DNA of 33,236 bases, from assembly GCF_028209395.1 (NCBI RefSeq), contig NZ_JAQLDQ010000021.1, forward strand, positions 1 through 33,236, in the 5' to 3' direction. Both the position numbers and the translations under genes were made by a program. Below the pieces are notes generated by a model, which saw only the letters and a list, made by a program, of their open reading frames with translations, did no database searches and was not told where the DNA came from. Positions 1 through 6,042 of this stretch are shown here, piece by piece. Source of the DNA: Collinsella aerofaciens (GTDB lineage: Bacteria; Actinomycetota; Coriobacteriia; Coriobacteriales; Coriobacteriaceae). Numbering within the stretch: position 1 is the stretch's first letter; each line of letters starts with the position of its first letter.

Positions 1-1
1 T

Positions 2-277
2 CCGGCGCATCCGCGTTGGCGCGATTGGCGAAAATACGTTGGTGAAAATGGTGAAAAATATATTGACGCTAACACGGGGCGGCCGAAGGACCTCGCCAAG
101 GGCCAGGCCCCGGACCGGGGCGCCCGGAGGCATGCCGCCAAGGGCGTGCGGAGGCTGGTCGAGAGGCGGGAGGCGCTGCTCGCGCGCGGGGTCCACGGCA
201 ACAAGGCGAACGTCGCCACGGCGCGCGAGCTCGCCTGCTGGGTGTGGGCGGTCGGCCTCATGGCCGAGGAGGCGTAG
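2..277 (+). CDS. IS110-like transposase, C-terminal part, cut by the window edge
   Basis: An open frame runs from the first bases to a TAG at 275-277 with no start inside the window, giving about 91 residues of a C-terminus. The last part, rich in Arg and Lys and ending in NVATARELACWVWAVGLMAE followed by EA, resembles the C-terminal tail of IS110/IS1111-type (DEDD) transposases, where an NVA.ARELA.WVWA helix is typical; this is recognition from memory, not a search. The catalytic parts would lie to the left of the window, so activity cannot be judged. A frame with an ATG at 39 overlaps in another frame but shows no family resemblance. The following 300 nt are non-coding, as expected for the end of such an element. 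Confidence 0.55.
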   Translation, partial: PAHPRWRDWRKYVGENGEKYIDANTGRPKDLAKGQAPDRGARRHAAKGVRRLVERREALLARGVHGNKANVATARELACWVWAVGLMAEEA

Positions 278-530
278 GGGGCGGTCCCCCGCACATAAGC
301 CAGTCACCCCGGAAGCGGTTCGATCCGAAGCCGTTGAGGCGAACCTCAGGTCCCTTTTCTGCGAGCGCCCAGGGCGCCACACGCGTGCACAGACTGTCGG
401 TTCGACGTAGAAGCCTCAGCCGTAGCAACGGATTGCCCAGCGAGAGATCGCCACGGGCGGATATTAAACTGCAAAGACGAGCGTCGGTAAGACACGCCGA
501 GGTCGCCGCGGACGGGTTGATATAGGGAGA

Positions 531-568
531 GGGCCTGACCCCATATCGTTGGGGCCAGGCCCGATTTT
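531..568 (+). terminator. GC-rich hairpin, possible terminator or structured IS-end RNA
   Basis: GGGCCTGACCCC (531-542) pairs with GGGGCCAGGCCC (551-562) with one mismatch and an 8-nt loop, followed by GATTTTG. The T-run is short, so it may be a weak terminator, or part of a structured RNA at the end of the IS110-like element. Confidence 0.4.
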
Positions 569-595
569 GCCTCTTGACAATGTCCTGCTCATATT

Positions 596-664
596 AAAAG
601 GAACGTCCCTAAGTGCCGACAGTTAGGGACGTTCCTTTTGTGCCGGCATTCGGGGACACTCCTT
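596..664. repeat. REP-like palindromic repeat, copy 1
   Basis: Arms at 596-612 and 623-639 are a perfect 17-bp inverted repeat around a 10-nt loop. The reverse complement of 617-664 matches 16207-16254 at about 41 of 48 positions, sharing the core AAAAGGAACGTCCC and the motif TGCCGGCA. A shorter relative lies at 27704-27720. Dispersed, palindromic and intergenic, it behaves like a REP/BIME family; no REP-associated transposase is in the window. Confidence 0.65.
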
Positions 665-960
665 GCGGATTTGCGAGCAGTTTGCGCGTTTGTCGACGTA
701 AGGATGTTCATTTGTCGACTTCTTGGGCTGTGGTCACCTGTTGTTTCTGTGGTGGCTGCAGGCATCTGGCTCAAAAGGGCGGGTTGGCCGTCTATGTTTG
801 CCTGCGGTTTTGTTGCGGTGCGCATTTTCGGTCAAGCTTTTCGTCAAGTGTTTGGTCAGCATCTGGTTTGCAGTCGGAGGCCTATTTTGCCCGCGCTGGT
901 CGTGGCTGTCCACCCTCCTCGTAAGCTCAAATTGAGGTCCATCAGTTTGAGGAGGATGCC

Positions 961-1668
961 ATGACTGACCACGCTTTTGACCGAGCAGAGCTGGCTGAAG
1001 CCGTCGGCAACGATATTGCCGACATGGCTCACTTTTGGATGCTGCGGAAGTTTCAATTCCTGGAGCCGGCACGCGAACAGTTCGAGATTATCGTCGACCC
1101 GTGGCTCAGCTATTGCGAGGAACCTTCTCAAAACGAAATCATGGCCTACAACATGGCGTTTACCGATTGGCTGCTCTTCGAGCGCCCCTATCGCCATGGC
1201 AAAACGCTGCTCGAGCTATATGTTGACGAGCCGCCGGCATCGCTTTCGCCTGCCTCGCTCAAGCGGCTCGAGCGGGTACGCGACACGCAGTATTTCTCGC
1301 GCTTTGGCATTTTGGACAAGAATCCTGCGTCCGGCATGGTCGTGCTGAAGGACACGCGCACCGATCATCGCTTTGATGTCTACGACCCGCATATCGTGCA
1401 GAAGGAGCATTGGAACGACGGCGCGATTGCGGTGCGCCTCGCCTGCGTCGACGATGTCTGGCTTACGGCGGGACAGCTCTACCTGTATGACATCGCGCGC
1501 CTGAACGACACGGCGGTCGACGGACCGGGTGCGGTGCATCCCGAGGATCTGCAGGACGGCTTTGACACCTCGTGCATCAGCTTCTTCTTGCGTCTGGTCC
1601 GCGACATCATGGGCGCCCAGGGGCGGTACGTAAAGTCCCTCAACATCTACGAACAGGAGTGGGAGTAG
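961..1668 (+). CDS. Hypothetical protein, 235 aa
   Basis: ATG at 961 is preceded by GAGGAGGATGCC, a strong ribosome binding site at normal distance. I do not recognise a family. The protein is acidic, soluble-looking, has no signal peptide or membrane segment and is rich in aromatic residues (for example HFWMLRKFQFLEP near residue 25 and DWLLFERPYRHGK near residue 70). Codon use is like the rest of the window, so it is very probably real. It stands alone: non-coding sequence on the left and the hairpin-repeat pair on the right. No function is proposed. Confidence 0.85.
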   Translation: MTDHAFDRAELAEAVGNDIADMAHFWMLRKFQFLEPAREQFEIIVDPWLSYCEEPSQNEIMAYNMAFTDWLLFERPYRHGKTLLELYVDEPPASLSPASLKRLERVRDTQYFSRFGILDKNPASGMVVLKDTRTDHRFDVYDPHIVQKEHWNDGAIAVRLACVDDVWLTAGQLYLYDIARLNDTAVDGPGAVHPEDLQDGFDTSCISFFLRLVRDIMGAQGRYVKSLNIYEQEWE

Positions 1669-1707
1669 GGGATGGGTAGTTGTCGCCTGCCCTGCCTTTT
1701 GCCTTTT

Positions 1708-1766
1708 TGTCTCAATCTGTAACATCTACAGGCCAAAAATCGGTTTTCCTGTTACAGGTCGAGACA
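1708..1766. repeat. 59-bp hairpin repeat, copy A
   Basis: Arms 1708-1723 and 1751-1766, loop 1724-1750 (27 nt). Arms are of the TGTCTCAATCTGTAAC / GTTACAGGTCGAGACA type with one true mismatch and one G-T pair. First member of a pair with copy B; start-to-start distance 81 bp, spacer 22 nt. Confidence 0.85.
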
Positions 1767-1788
1767 AAGAGGTGCAATGCTGCACGAA

Positions 1789-1847
1789 TGTCTCGATCTG
1801 TAACGTTTGGCGGCCGCTTGTGCCCGTAACTGTTACAGGTCGAGACG
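1789..1847. repeat. 59-bp hairpin repeat, copy B
   Basis: Arms 1789-1804 and 1832-1847, loop 1805-1831 (27 nt). The last base of the right arm is G instead of A. It lies just upstream of the putative nuclease gene start at 1873, so it may sit in that gene's leader. Confidence 0.85.
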
Positions 1848-1872
1848 TTTGTCGGCGGAGGCAACGGTGACG

Positions 1873-2943
1873 ATGGTCCATTTGTCCGATGTGGTGGTGA
1901 TGGAAGTGCCTAATACCGTTCTCAAACACAAACATACGACTCGTAACACGTTGGCGCGGAATAGGATGCTTGCCAGGCTCACGGAGGCGGCTGAACAAGG
2001 CGTGCTGCTTGTGACACACGACAATGCCGAGCTCATGTGGCTACGGCGTCATGTGGGAACCGATGATATTGCGGAGCCCGAGCCGTATTTGTTCTGTTTT
2101 CAACATGATTGGGATGCGCTGACGCCGACGGAGCGAGCGCTGCGGGCCATCAAAGGGCTTGCGGAGTTTCATCCCGATTGGGCGTTTTGGGGCTATGACG
2201 CGGCGCTTTTGTGGGGTCTGGAGGTGCCGAATGATCTGCTTGGGCCACGATACCTTGTTAAGACAGGTTGCTCGGTGCCACTGAGTGCAGGATGTCGGCT
2301 GTTGCGTCCGCAGGCGGCGGGCGCACTTGAACAAGTCGACGGCGTGCAGGTGACGTCGTTTTGGCGCACGGTGGAGGATTGTCTACTGCGTGCGCCGTTC
2401 TCCTACGGGTTGGCGATTGCCGATTCTGCACTGCGGGCGAAAGGCGTATCACGTGGGGATTTGTGCGAGCGCCTCCGCGCCGATTGCGAGGGCAGGCGAG
2501 GGTATCGCAGGGCACAGGTGATTGCGTCGTATGCGGACGGGCTGTCTGAAAACGGCGGCGAGTCTCGGTTCCGAGCATTCTTTATTGCGTACGGCTTTCC
2601 GGTTCCGGAGCTGCAGGTGGAGTTTCGCGACCCGCTCGATCCGAGCCAGGTGTTTCGCGTCGACTATTTTTGGCGGCTCGAGGACGGGACGTGTGTCATC
2701 GGCGAGCTCGACGGAAAGGGGAAGTACACCTTGCAGAGCGGCGAGGGTCGGGAGTCGGTTGACCCATTCGTGGCAGAGCGTCAGCGGGAATCTCATCTGA
2801 CAATGCTCGGGCATAAGGTGCTTCGGTTTACGTTTAACGAACTCAAAGGCCCGGGGAAGCTAGTCGAGAAAATGAGGCTGGCGGGTATTCCTCGGCAGGT
2901 TGAATTGGCTGAGGAGTGGAGATGCCAGTGGTATGGGCGCTGA
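1873..2943 (+). CDS. Putative DUF559/AbiEi-like protein with a PD-(D/E)XK-type C-terminal domain, 356 aa
   Basis: The start is placed at ATG 1873 because GGAGG lies 11 nt upstream; upstream in-frame starts would fall inside hairpin copy B. The architecture resembles actinobacterial proteins with an AbiEi-like region (around residues 30-220, with WGYDAALLWGLEVP and the ..SFWRTVEDCLLRAPF.. stretch) and a C-terminal DUF559/Vsr-like nuclease fold: E230 in GGESRFR, D264 in FRVDYFW, then E278, D280 and K282 in GELDGKGKY, followed by a helix with RQRESHLTMLGHKVLRFT. That spacing of acidic residues and Lys fits a PD-(D/E)XK site. No partner toxin or methylase gene is adjacent. The gene is bracketed by hairpin pairs A/B and C/D. 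Nuclease activity is inferred, not shown. Confidence 0.75.
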   Translation: MVHLSDVVVMEVPNTVLKHKHTTRNTLARNRMLARLTEAAEQGVLLVTHDNAELMWLRRHVGTDDIAEPEPYLFCFQHDWDALTPTERALRAIKGLAEFHPDWAFWGYDAALLWGLEVPNDLLGPRYLVKTGCSVPLSAGCRLLRPQAAGALEQVDGVQVTSFWRTVEDCLLRAPFSYGLAIADSALRAKGVSRGDLCERLRADCEGRRGYRRAQVIASYADGLSENGGESRFRAFFIAYGFPVPELQVEFRDPLDPSQVFRVDYFWRLEDGTCVIGELDGKGKYTLQSGEGRESVDPFVAERQRESHLTMLGHKVLRFTFNELKGPGKLVEKMRLAGIPRQVELAEEWRCQWYGR

Positions 2944-2950
2944 GAGGTTT

Positions 2951-3009
2951 TGTCTCGATCTGTAACGTTTAGAGGTTGTTTGAGCTCGTAATTGTTACAG
3001 ATCGAGACA
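2951..3009. repeat. 59-bp hairpin repeat, copy C
   Basis: Arms 2951-2966 and 2994-3009 are perfectly complementary (TGTCTCGATCTGTAAC); loop 2967-2993 (27 nt). It begins 7 nt after the stop codon of the putative nuclease gene. Flanking TT/AA could extend the stem. Confidence 0.9.
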
Positions 3010-3031
3010 AGCCGGTGAAACGTCGACCGAA

Positions 3032-3090
3032 TGTCTCGATCTGTAACATCAGGGGGCCCAATAACCCTGTACCTGTTATAGATCGAGAGA
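3032..3090. repeat. 59-bp hairpin repeat, copy D
   Basis: Arms 3032-3047 and 3075-3090, loop 3048-3074 (27 nt). Start-to-start distance to copy C is 81 bp, exactly as in pair A/B. The right arm carries two substitutions (GTTATAGATCGAGAGA). Confidence 0.85.
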
Positions 3091-3238
3091 TTTCCCTAGT
3101 GCCGCTGGGATGGGACTGCAACGTATTCCGTCCCCCACATCCTCTCTTCCTTCCGTTAACCGATGCGTCTGCAGCAATCCAGCGGGACTAGGTGATAATG
3201 GACAAATGTTCAAGTTAATCGTGAGGGAGGAGCTCGAT

Positions 3239-4609
3239 ATGGCATCTGCCGATCGTTCCACGTTGTTTATCAATGCGACCATTCTGGATGGTTCGGAGCA
3301 TATGGAGCCGCAACCCGATATGGCCGTGACTGTTGAGCGCGGCGTCATCACCTGGATGGGGCCGAGTGCTGTGGCGCAGGCGCCTGCAGGTGCCGAGGTT
3401 ATCGACCTGGGTGGTGCGTATCTCATGCCCGGTCTCATCAATATGCACGTGCACCTGTGCGGTTCGGGCAAGCCTGTCTCGGCCGGCGATGCGGGAGCGC
3501 TGATGAAGAAACTCGATAATCCCGTGGGCCGTGCCATCGTCCGCCGCATCCTCAAGGGCAGTGCCCAGCAGCAGCTGGCAAGCGGCGTGACCACGGTGCG
3601 CGGCGCGGGCGACCCGCTGTTTGCCGACATTGCCGTGCGCGACGCTATCGACGCCGGCAAGTATCAGGGTCCGCGCCTGGTAGCGCCGGGAACGGGCGTC
3701 ACGGTGCCGGGCGGCCATGGCGCGGGCTTGTTCGCCCAGGTGGCCAACAGCCCCGTCGAGGCAGCCGAGCAGGTGCGAGACCTGTATGCGCGCGGCGCCG
3801 ACGTCATTAAGCTGTTCGTAACGGGCGGTGTGTTCGATGCGACCGAGGTGGGCGAGCCGGGCGTGCTGCGTATGCCGGTGGAGGTTGCCGCGGCGGCGTG
3901 CAAGGCGGCGCACGAGGTGGGTCTGCCGGTTATGGCTCATGTCGAGAGCACCGAGGGCGTGAAGGCCGCGCTTGAGGCCGGGGTCGACACGATCGAGCAC
4001 GGTGCCCCGATGACGCCCGAGATCCTGGAGCTGTACCGTGGCGCCGCGGGCACGCAGCTCGAGGGACGTGCGCCCAGCGTTACCTGCACGATCAGCCCGG
4101 CGCTGCCGTTTGTGTTGCTCGATCCGGGGAAGACCCATTCGACTGACACGCAAAAGAAGAACGGCGACATCGTGTGCTCGGGCATTATCAAGAGTGCTCG
4201 TGCGGCGCTGGAAGCTGGCGTTAAGGTGGGCCTTGGCACAGATTCGAGCTGCCCGTTCGTGACGCAGTACGACATGTGGCGTGAGGTGGCCTATTTTGCC
4301 AAGTATGTCGGCGTGAGCAACGCCTTTGCGCTGCATACGGCTACGCAGGTCAATGCCGAGCTCCTGGGGCTGGGCGGCGAGACCGGTGCGATCGAGTGCG
4401 GCAAGGCCGCCGATATCCTGGTGACGCGCAAGAATCCGCTCGATGACCTGTGCGCTCTGCGTGAGCCGATACATGTGATGTGTCGCGGTGATCTGGTACG
4501 CAAGCTCAAGGTAAAGCGTATTCCCGAGGTGGACGCCGAGCTCGACGCGATTATGGCCATGCCGGCCGAGGCGCTGGCCGAGGAGCTCGCCCGCGACGGT
4601 GTGGCATAG
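3239..4609 (+). CDS. Metal-dependent amidohydrolase family protein, 456 aa
   Basis: A cytoplasmic binuclear-metal hydrolase of the amidohydrolase superfamily (imidazolonepropionase/prolidase-like branch). The metal set is visible: H70 and H72 in NMHVHLCG, K191 (the lysine carbamylated in many members) in ADVIKLFVTGG, H234 in VMAHVES, H254 in TIEHG and D335 in GLGTDSS. A small beta domain flanks the barrel at both ends, with KAADILVTRKNPLDD near the C-terminus, as in the family. ATG 3239 is chosen because GAGGGAGG lies 9 nt upstream; a longer frame from 3110 has no such site and starts just after hairpin D. The substrate cannot be read from sequence; relatives hydrolyse cyclic amides or X-Pro dipeptides. 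It is monocistronic and ends in a terminator. Confidence 0.9.
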   Translation: MASADRSTLFINATILDGSEHMEPQPDMAVTVERGVITWMGPSAVAQAPAGAEVIDLGGAYLMPGLINMHVHLCGSGKPVSAGDAGALMKKLDNPVGRAIVRRILKGSAQQQLASGVTTVRGAGDPLFADIAVRDAIDAGKYQGPRLVAPGTGVTVPGGHGAGLFAQVANSPVEAAEQVRDLYARGADVIKLFVTGGVFDATEVGEPGVLRMPVEVAAAACKAAHEVGLPVMAHVESTEGVKAALEAGVDTIEHGAPMTPEILELYRGAAGTQLEGRAPSVTCTISPALPFVLLDPGKTHSTDTQKKNGDIVCSGIIKSARAALEAGVKVGLGTDSSCPFVTQYDMWREVAYFAKYVGVSNAFALHTATQVNAELLGLGGETGAIECGKAADILVTRKNPLDDLCALREPIHVMCRGDLVRKLKVKRIPEVDAELDAIMAMPAEALAEELARDGVA

Positions 4610-4642
4610 GTGTGACAAAGGTGTAGCTCCGTTGCCGCATGT

Positions 4643-4681
4643 AAAAAGCCGAGGTCTCAACACGAGGCCTCGGCTTTTTTA
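4643..4681. terminator. Bidirectional Rho-independent terminator
   Basis: AAAAAGCCGAGG (4643-4654) pairs with CCTCGGCTTTTTT (4668-4680). The T-runs on both strands let it end the amidohydrolase transcript (plus) and the zinc-ribbon gene transcript (minus). A second, weaker stem GGGACAAA/TTTGTCCC lies at 4703-4731. Confidence 0.85.
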
Positions 4682-4742
4682 TCGAACAAATACTTAAGAT
4701 TTGGGACAAACAAACCTGATTAATTTGTCCCGCGTGCGGGCG

Positions 4743-5216
4743 CTAGGAGCGGGTTTCCATCTTAGCGTGGCACTTGGGGCAGGTGACGCGGATCTTGCCC
4801 TTGCCCTTGGGGACGGAGAGCATCTGGCCGCAGTTGGGGCACTTGAGGTATGCCGTGGTCTTGCGACCCTTCCACATCTTCTTGGCCGTGCGCTTGGCGC
4901 GCTCAAAGTCTTCCTTGCTCGTTCCAGCCGCGCGCGAGGTGCTGGCTGCTGCAGCGCCGCCGCCCAAGCTGGCGACGAACTTGCCCAAGCCGGGGACGTT
5001 CGCGGCCGCGGCGACAAAGGCAGCGTTTTCCTTGCGACGCGCATCGATGTTTTTGGACAGGCCGCGCAGCACGCCAATCACGATCACGGCGATGGCGATC
5101 CAGCTGAGCCACTGGATGCGGGCTATCGATCCGATCATCGCGATGACGATGCCGGCAAAGCCCATAACGATGGTGAGCTCATCGGCGCCATTGCGGCCCT
5201 TCATAAAGTCATTCAT
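4743..5216 (-). CDS. Small membrane protein with two TM segments and a C-terminal zinc ribbon, 157 aa
   Basis: Start taken as ATG at 5216 (MNDFMKGRNGADELT), with a weak GAAAGG upstream; an earlier ATG at 5246 would add ten residues without a better site. Residues about 15-55 form two hydrophobic segments (IVMGFAGIVIAMIGSIA and LSWIAIAVIVIGVL), followed by a basic stretch, an Ala/Gly-rich linker and a zinc ribbon with paired CPNC and CPKC motifs near the end. The layout matches small integral membrane zinc-ribbon proteins of unknown role found widely in Gram-positive bacteria. It is convergent with the amidohydrolase gene and separated from the copper operon by a repeat-rich 146 nt. Confidence 0.8.
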   Translation of the reverse strand: MNDFMKGRNGADELTIVMGFAGIVIAMIGSIARIQWLSWIAIAVIVIGVLRGLSKNIDARRKENAAFVAAAANVPGLGKFVASLGGGAAAASTSRAAGTSKEDFERAKRTAKKMWKGRKTTAYLKCPNCGQMLSVPKGKGKIRVTCPKCHAKMETRS

Positions 5217-5271
5217 GCAAATTGCCTTTCGTTCGATATGCTGCACGCCTTTATACCCGATTTAGAGCAAG

Positions 5272-5337
5272 GGGGACAGGTTAATCTGCACCAAGGTGGT
5301 GCAAACGTACCTATCCCCGATGCACCAAGATGGTGCA
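5272..5337. repeat. Nested inverted repeats with two TGCACCA..TGGTGCA palindromes
   Basis: GGGGACAGGT (5272-5281) and ACCTATCCCC (5309-5318) form an outer stem with one mismatch enclosing a palindrome at 5287-5303; a second near-identical palindrome is at 5321-5337, 34 bp further. Both read TGCACCAAGRTGGTGCA. It lies between csoR and the zinc-ribbon gene, so it may be a dispersed REP-like unit or a pair of operator sites. Confidence 0.6.
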
Positions 5338-5362
5338 AAGAAGTCTGTCTCCAATGCCCCAA

Positions 5363-5635
5363 TTACTTGGAGAGCTTGTCGACGACGCGTTCGATCTCGG
5401 CGAGCTTGGCGGCCTTGAGGTCTTCGTCGCCCGATTCGATTGCCGAAGTCACGCAGCCCTCGATATGCGCCTTGAGCACGTCGGCGTTGATGCGCGCAAT
5501 GAGCGCCTGCGTTGCCATGAGCTGCGTGGAAATATCGACGCAGTAGCGGTCCTCCTCGACCATCCGCAGGATGCCGTCGATCTGACCGCGTGCCGTCTTG
5601 AGCATGCGGGTCACCGATTTATGGTCTGCCATCAT
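5363..5635 (-). CDS. csoR: CsoR-family copper-sensing repressor, 90 aa
   Basis: A small all-helical DNA-binding protein that releases its operator when it binds Cu(I). The CsoR ligand set is present: C32 (in DRYCVDI), H57 and C61 (in KAHIEGC), giving the Cys / His-x3-Cys pattern of true copper sensors rather than the RcnR or CstR variants. The length is typical. Start at 5635: two ATGs are adjacent and the first has GAGGA about 8 nt upstream. It is the last gene of copA-copZ-csoR, transcribed after copZ with a 38-nt gap, so it is probably autoregulated through the site upstream of copA at 8446-8458. Confidence 0.93.
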   Translation of the reverse strand: MMADHKSVTRMLKTARGQIDGILRMVEEDRYCVDISTQLMATQALIARINADVLKAHIEGCVTSAIESGDEDLKAAKLAEIERVVDKLSK

Positions 5636-5673
5636 GGCGGGTCCTCGTTTCTGGTCGGGGTGCGCGTGGGTCG

Positions 5674-5895
5674 TTACGCGGCGGTTACGGACAGGGCGTG
5701 GAACTTCTCGCCGGCGCCCTCGACAGCGGCGGCGAGCTGCTCGGCGGTCACGGTGTCGGCGCACTCCACCTGGACGGTCTGGGTCTCGTGATCGGCGTCG
5801 GCGTCGGTCACGCCGGCCACGTTGAGCAACGCCGTCTCGACGGTGGCGTCGCAGTGGCCGCACATGAGGCCGGAAGTCTTGATTGTGTATCGCAT
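5674..5895 (-). CDS. copZ: CopZ-like copper chaperone (HMA domain), 73 aa
   Basis: A single heavy-metal-associated domain that carries Cu(I) to the P-type ATPase or the repressor. The metal-binding loop is GLMCGHCD with C12 and C15, and the beta-alpha-beta-beta-alpha-beta pattern fills the whole protein. ATG 5895 is chosen because GAGAGGA lies 7 nt upstream; a longer frame from 6006 would read through the structured intergenic hairpin and lacks a binding site. It lies between copA and csoR on the same strand. The gap to copA is about 147 nt and holds a large imperfect inverted repeat. Confidence 0.93.
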   Translation of the reverse strand: MRYTIKTSGLMCGHCDATVETALLNVAGVTDADADHETQTVQVECADTVTAEQLAAAVEGAGEKFHALSVTAA

Positions 5896-5920
5896 GGGTA
5901 TTCCTCTCTGTTGTGTCGGC

Positions 5921-6013
5921 TTTCCCAGGCACCCGACCTTGACCTTCAAGCCGTCGCTCGCGTACCAAAGTACGCGTCGCTCCTCTTTCAGGTCAATCTC
6001 TGGCACCTGGAAA
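5921..6013 (-). other. Long imperfect hairpin between copA and copZ
   Basis: Three nested arm pairs are visible: an outer TTTCC.AGG/CCTGGAAA pair, TTGACCT/AGGTCAA, and an innermost perfect CGCGTAC (5959-5965) / GTACGCG (5970-5976) with loop CAAA. Lying inside the operon, it could slow RNase decay or partly terminate transcription between the pump gene and the chaperone gene. No T-run follows on the minus strand. Confidence 0.5.
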
Positions 6014-6042
6014 ACCCGTTCTAAATGGACGTAATAGTGAGC

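Larger units (their letters stand above)
278..960. other. Long non-coding stretch: probable IS end, two hairpins, no gene seen
   Basis: No frame here has a ribosome binding site, a recognisable protein or convincing codon use. The first part (278 to about 595) is probably the non-coding end of the IS110-like element. It is followed by a hairpin at 531-562 and a 17-bp perfect inverted repeat at 596-639 (both listed separately). From 665 to 945 the sequence is T-rich on the plus strand and lacks clear signals; the promoter of the gene at 961 should lie here but I could not place it with confidence. Confidence 0.5.

Noticed and set aside
318..345. tRNA-like T-arm GGTTCGATCC
   Set aside because: The stem around it does not pair as a T-arm, and no acceptor, anticodon or D-arm can be built around it.
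3215..4663. A 482-codon minus-strand frame opposite the amidohydrolase gene
   Set aside because: The plus-strand gene has all metal ligands and a strong ribosome binding site; the antisense product is His/Arg-rich noise.
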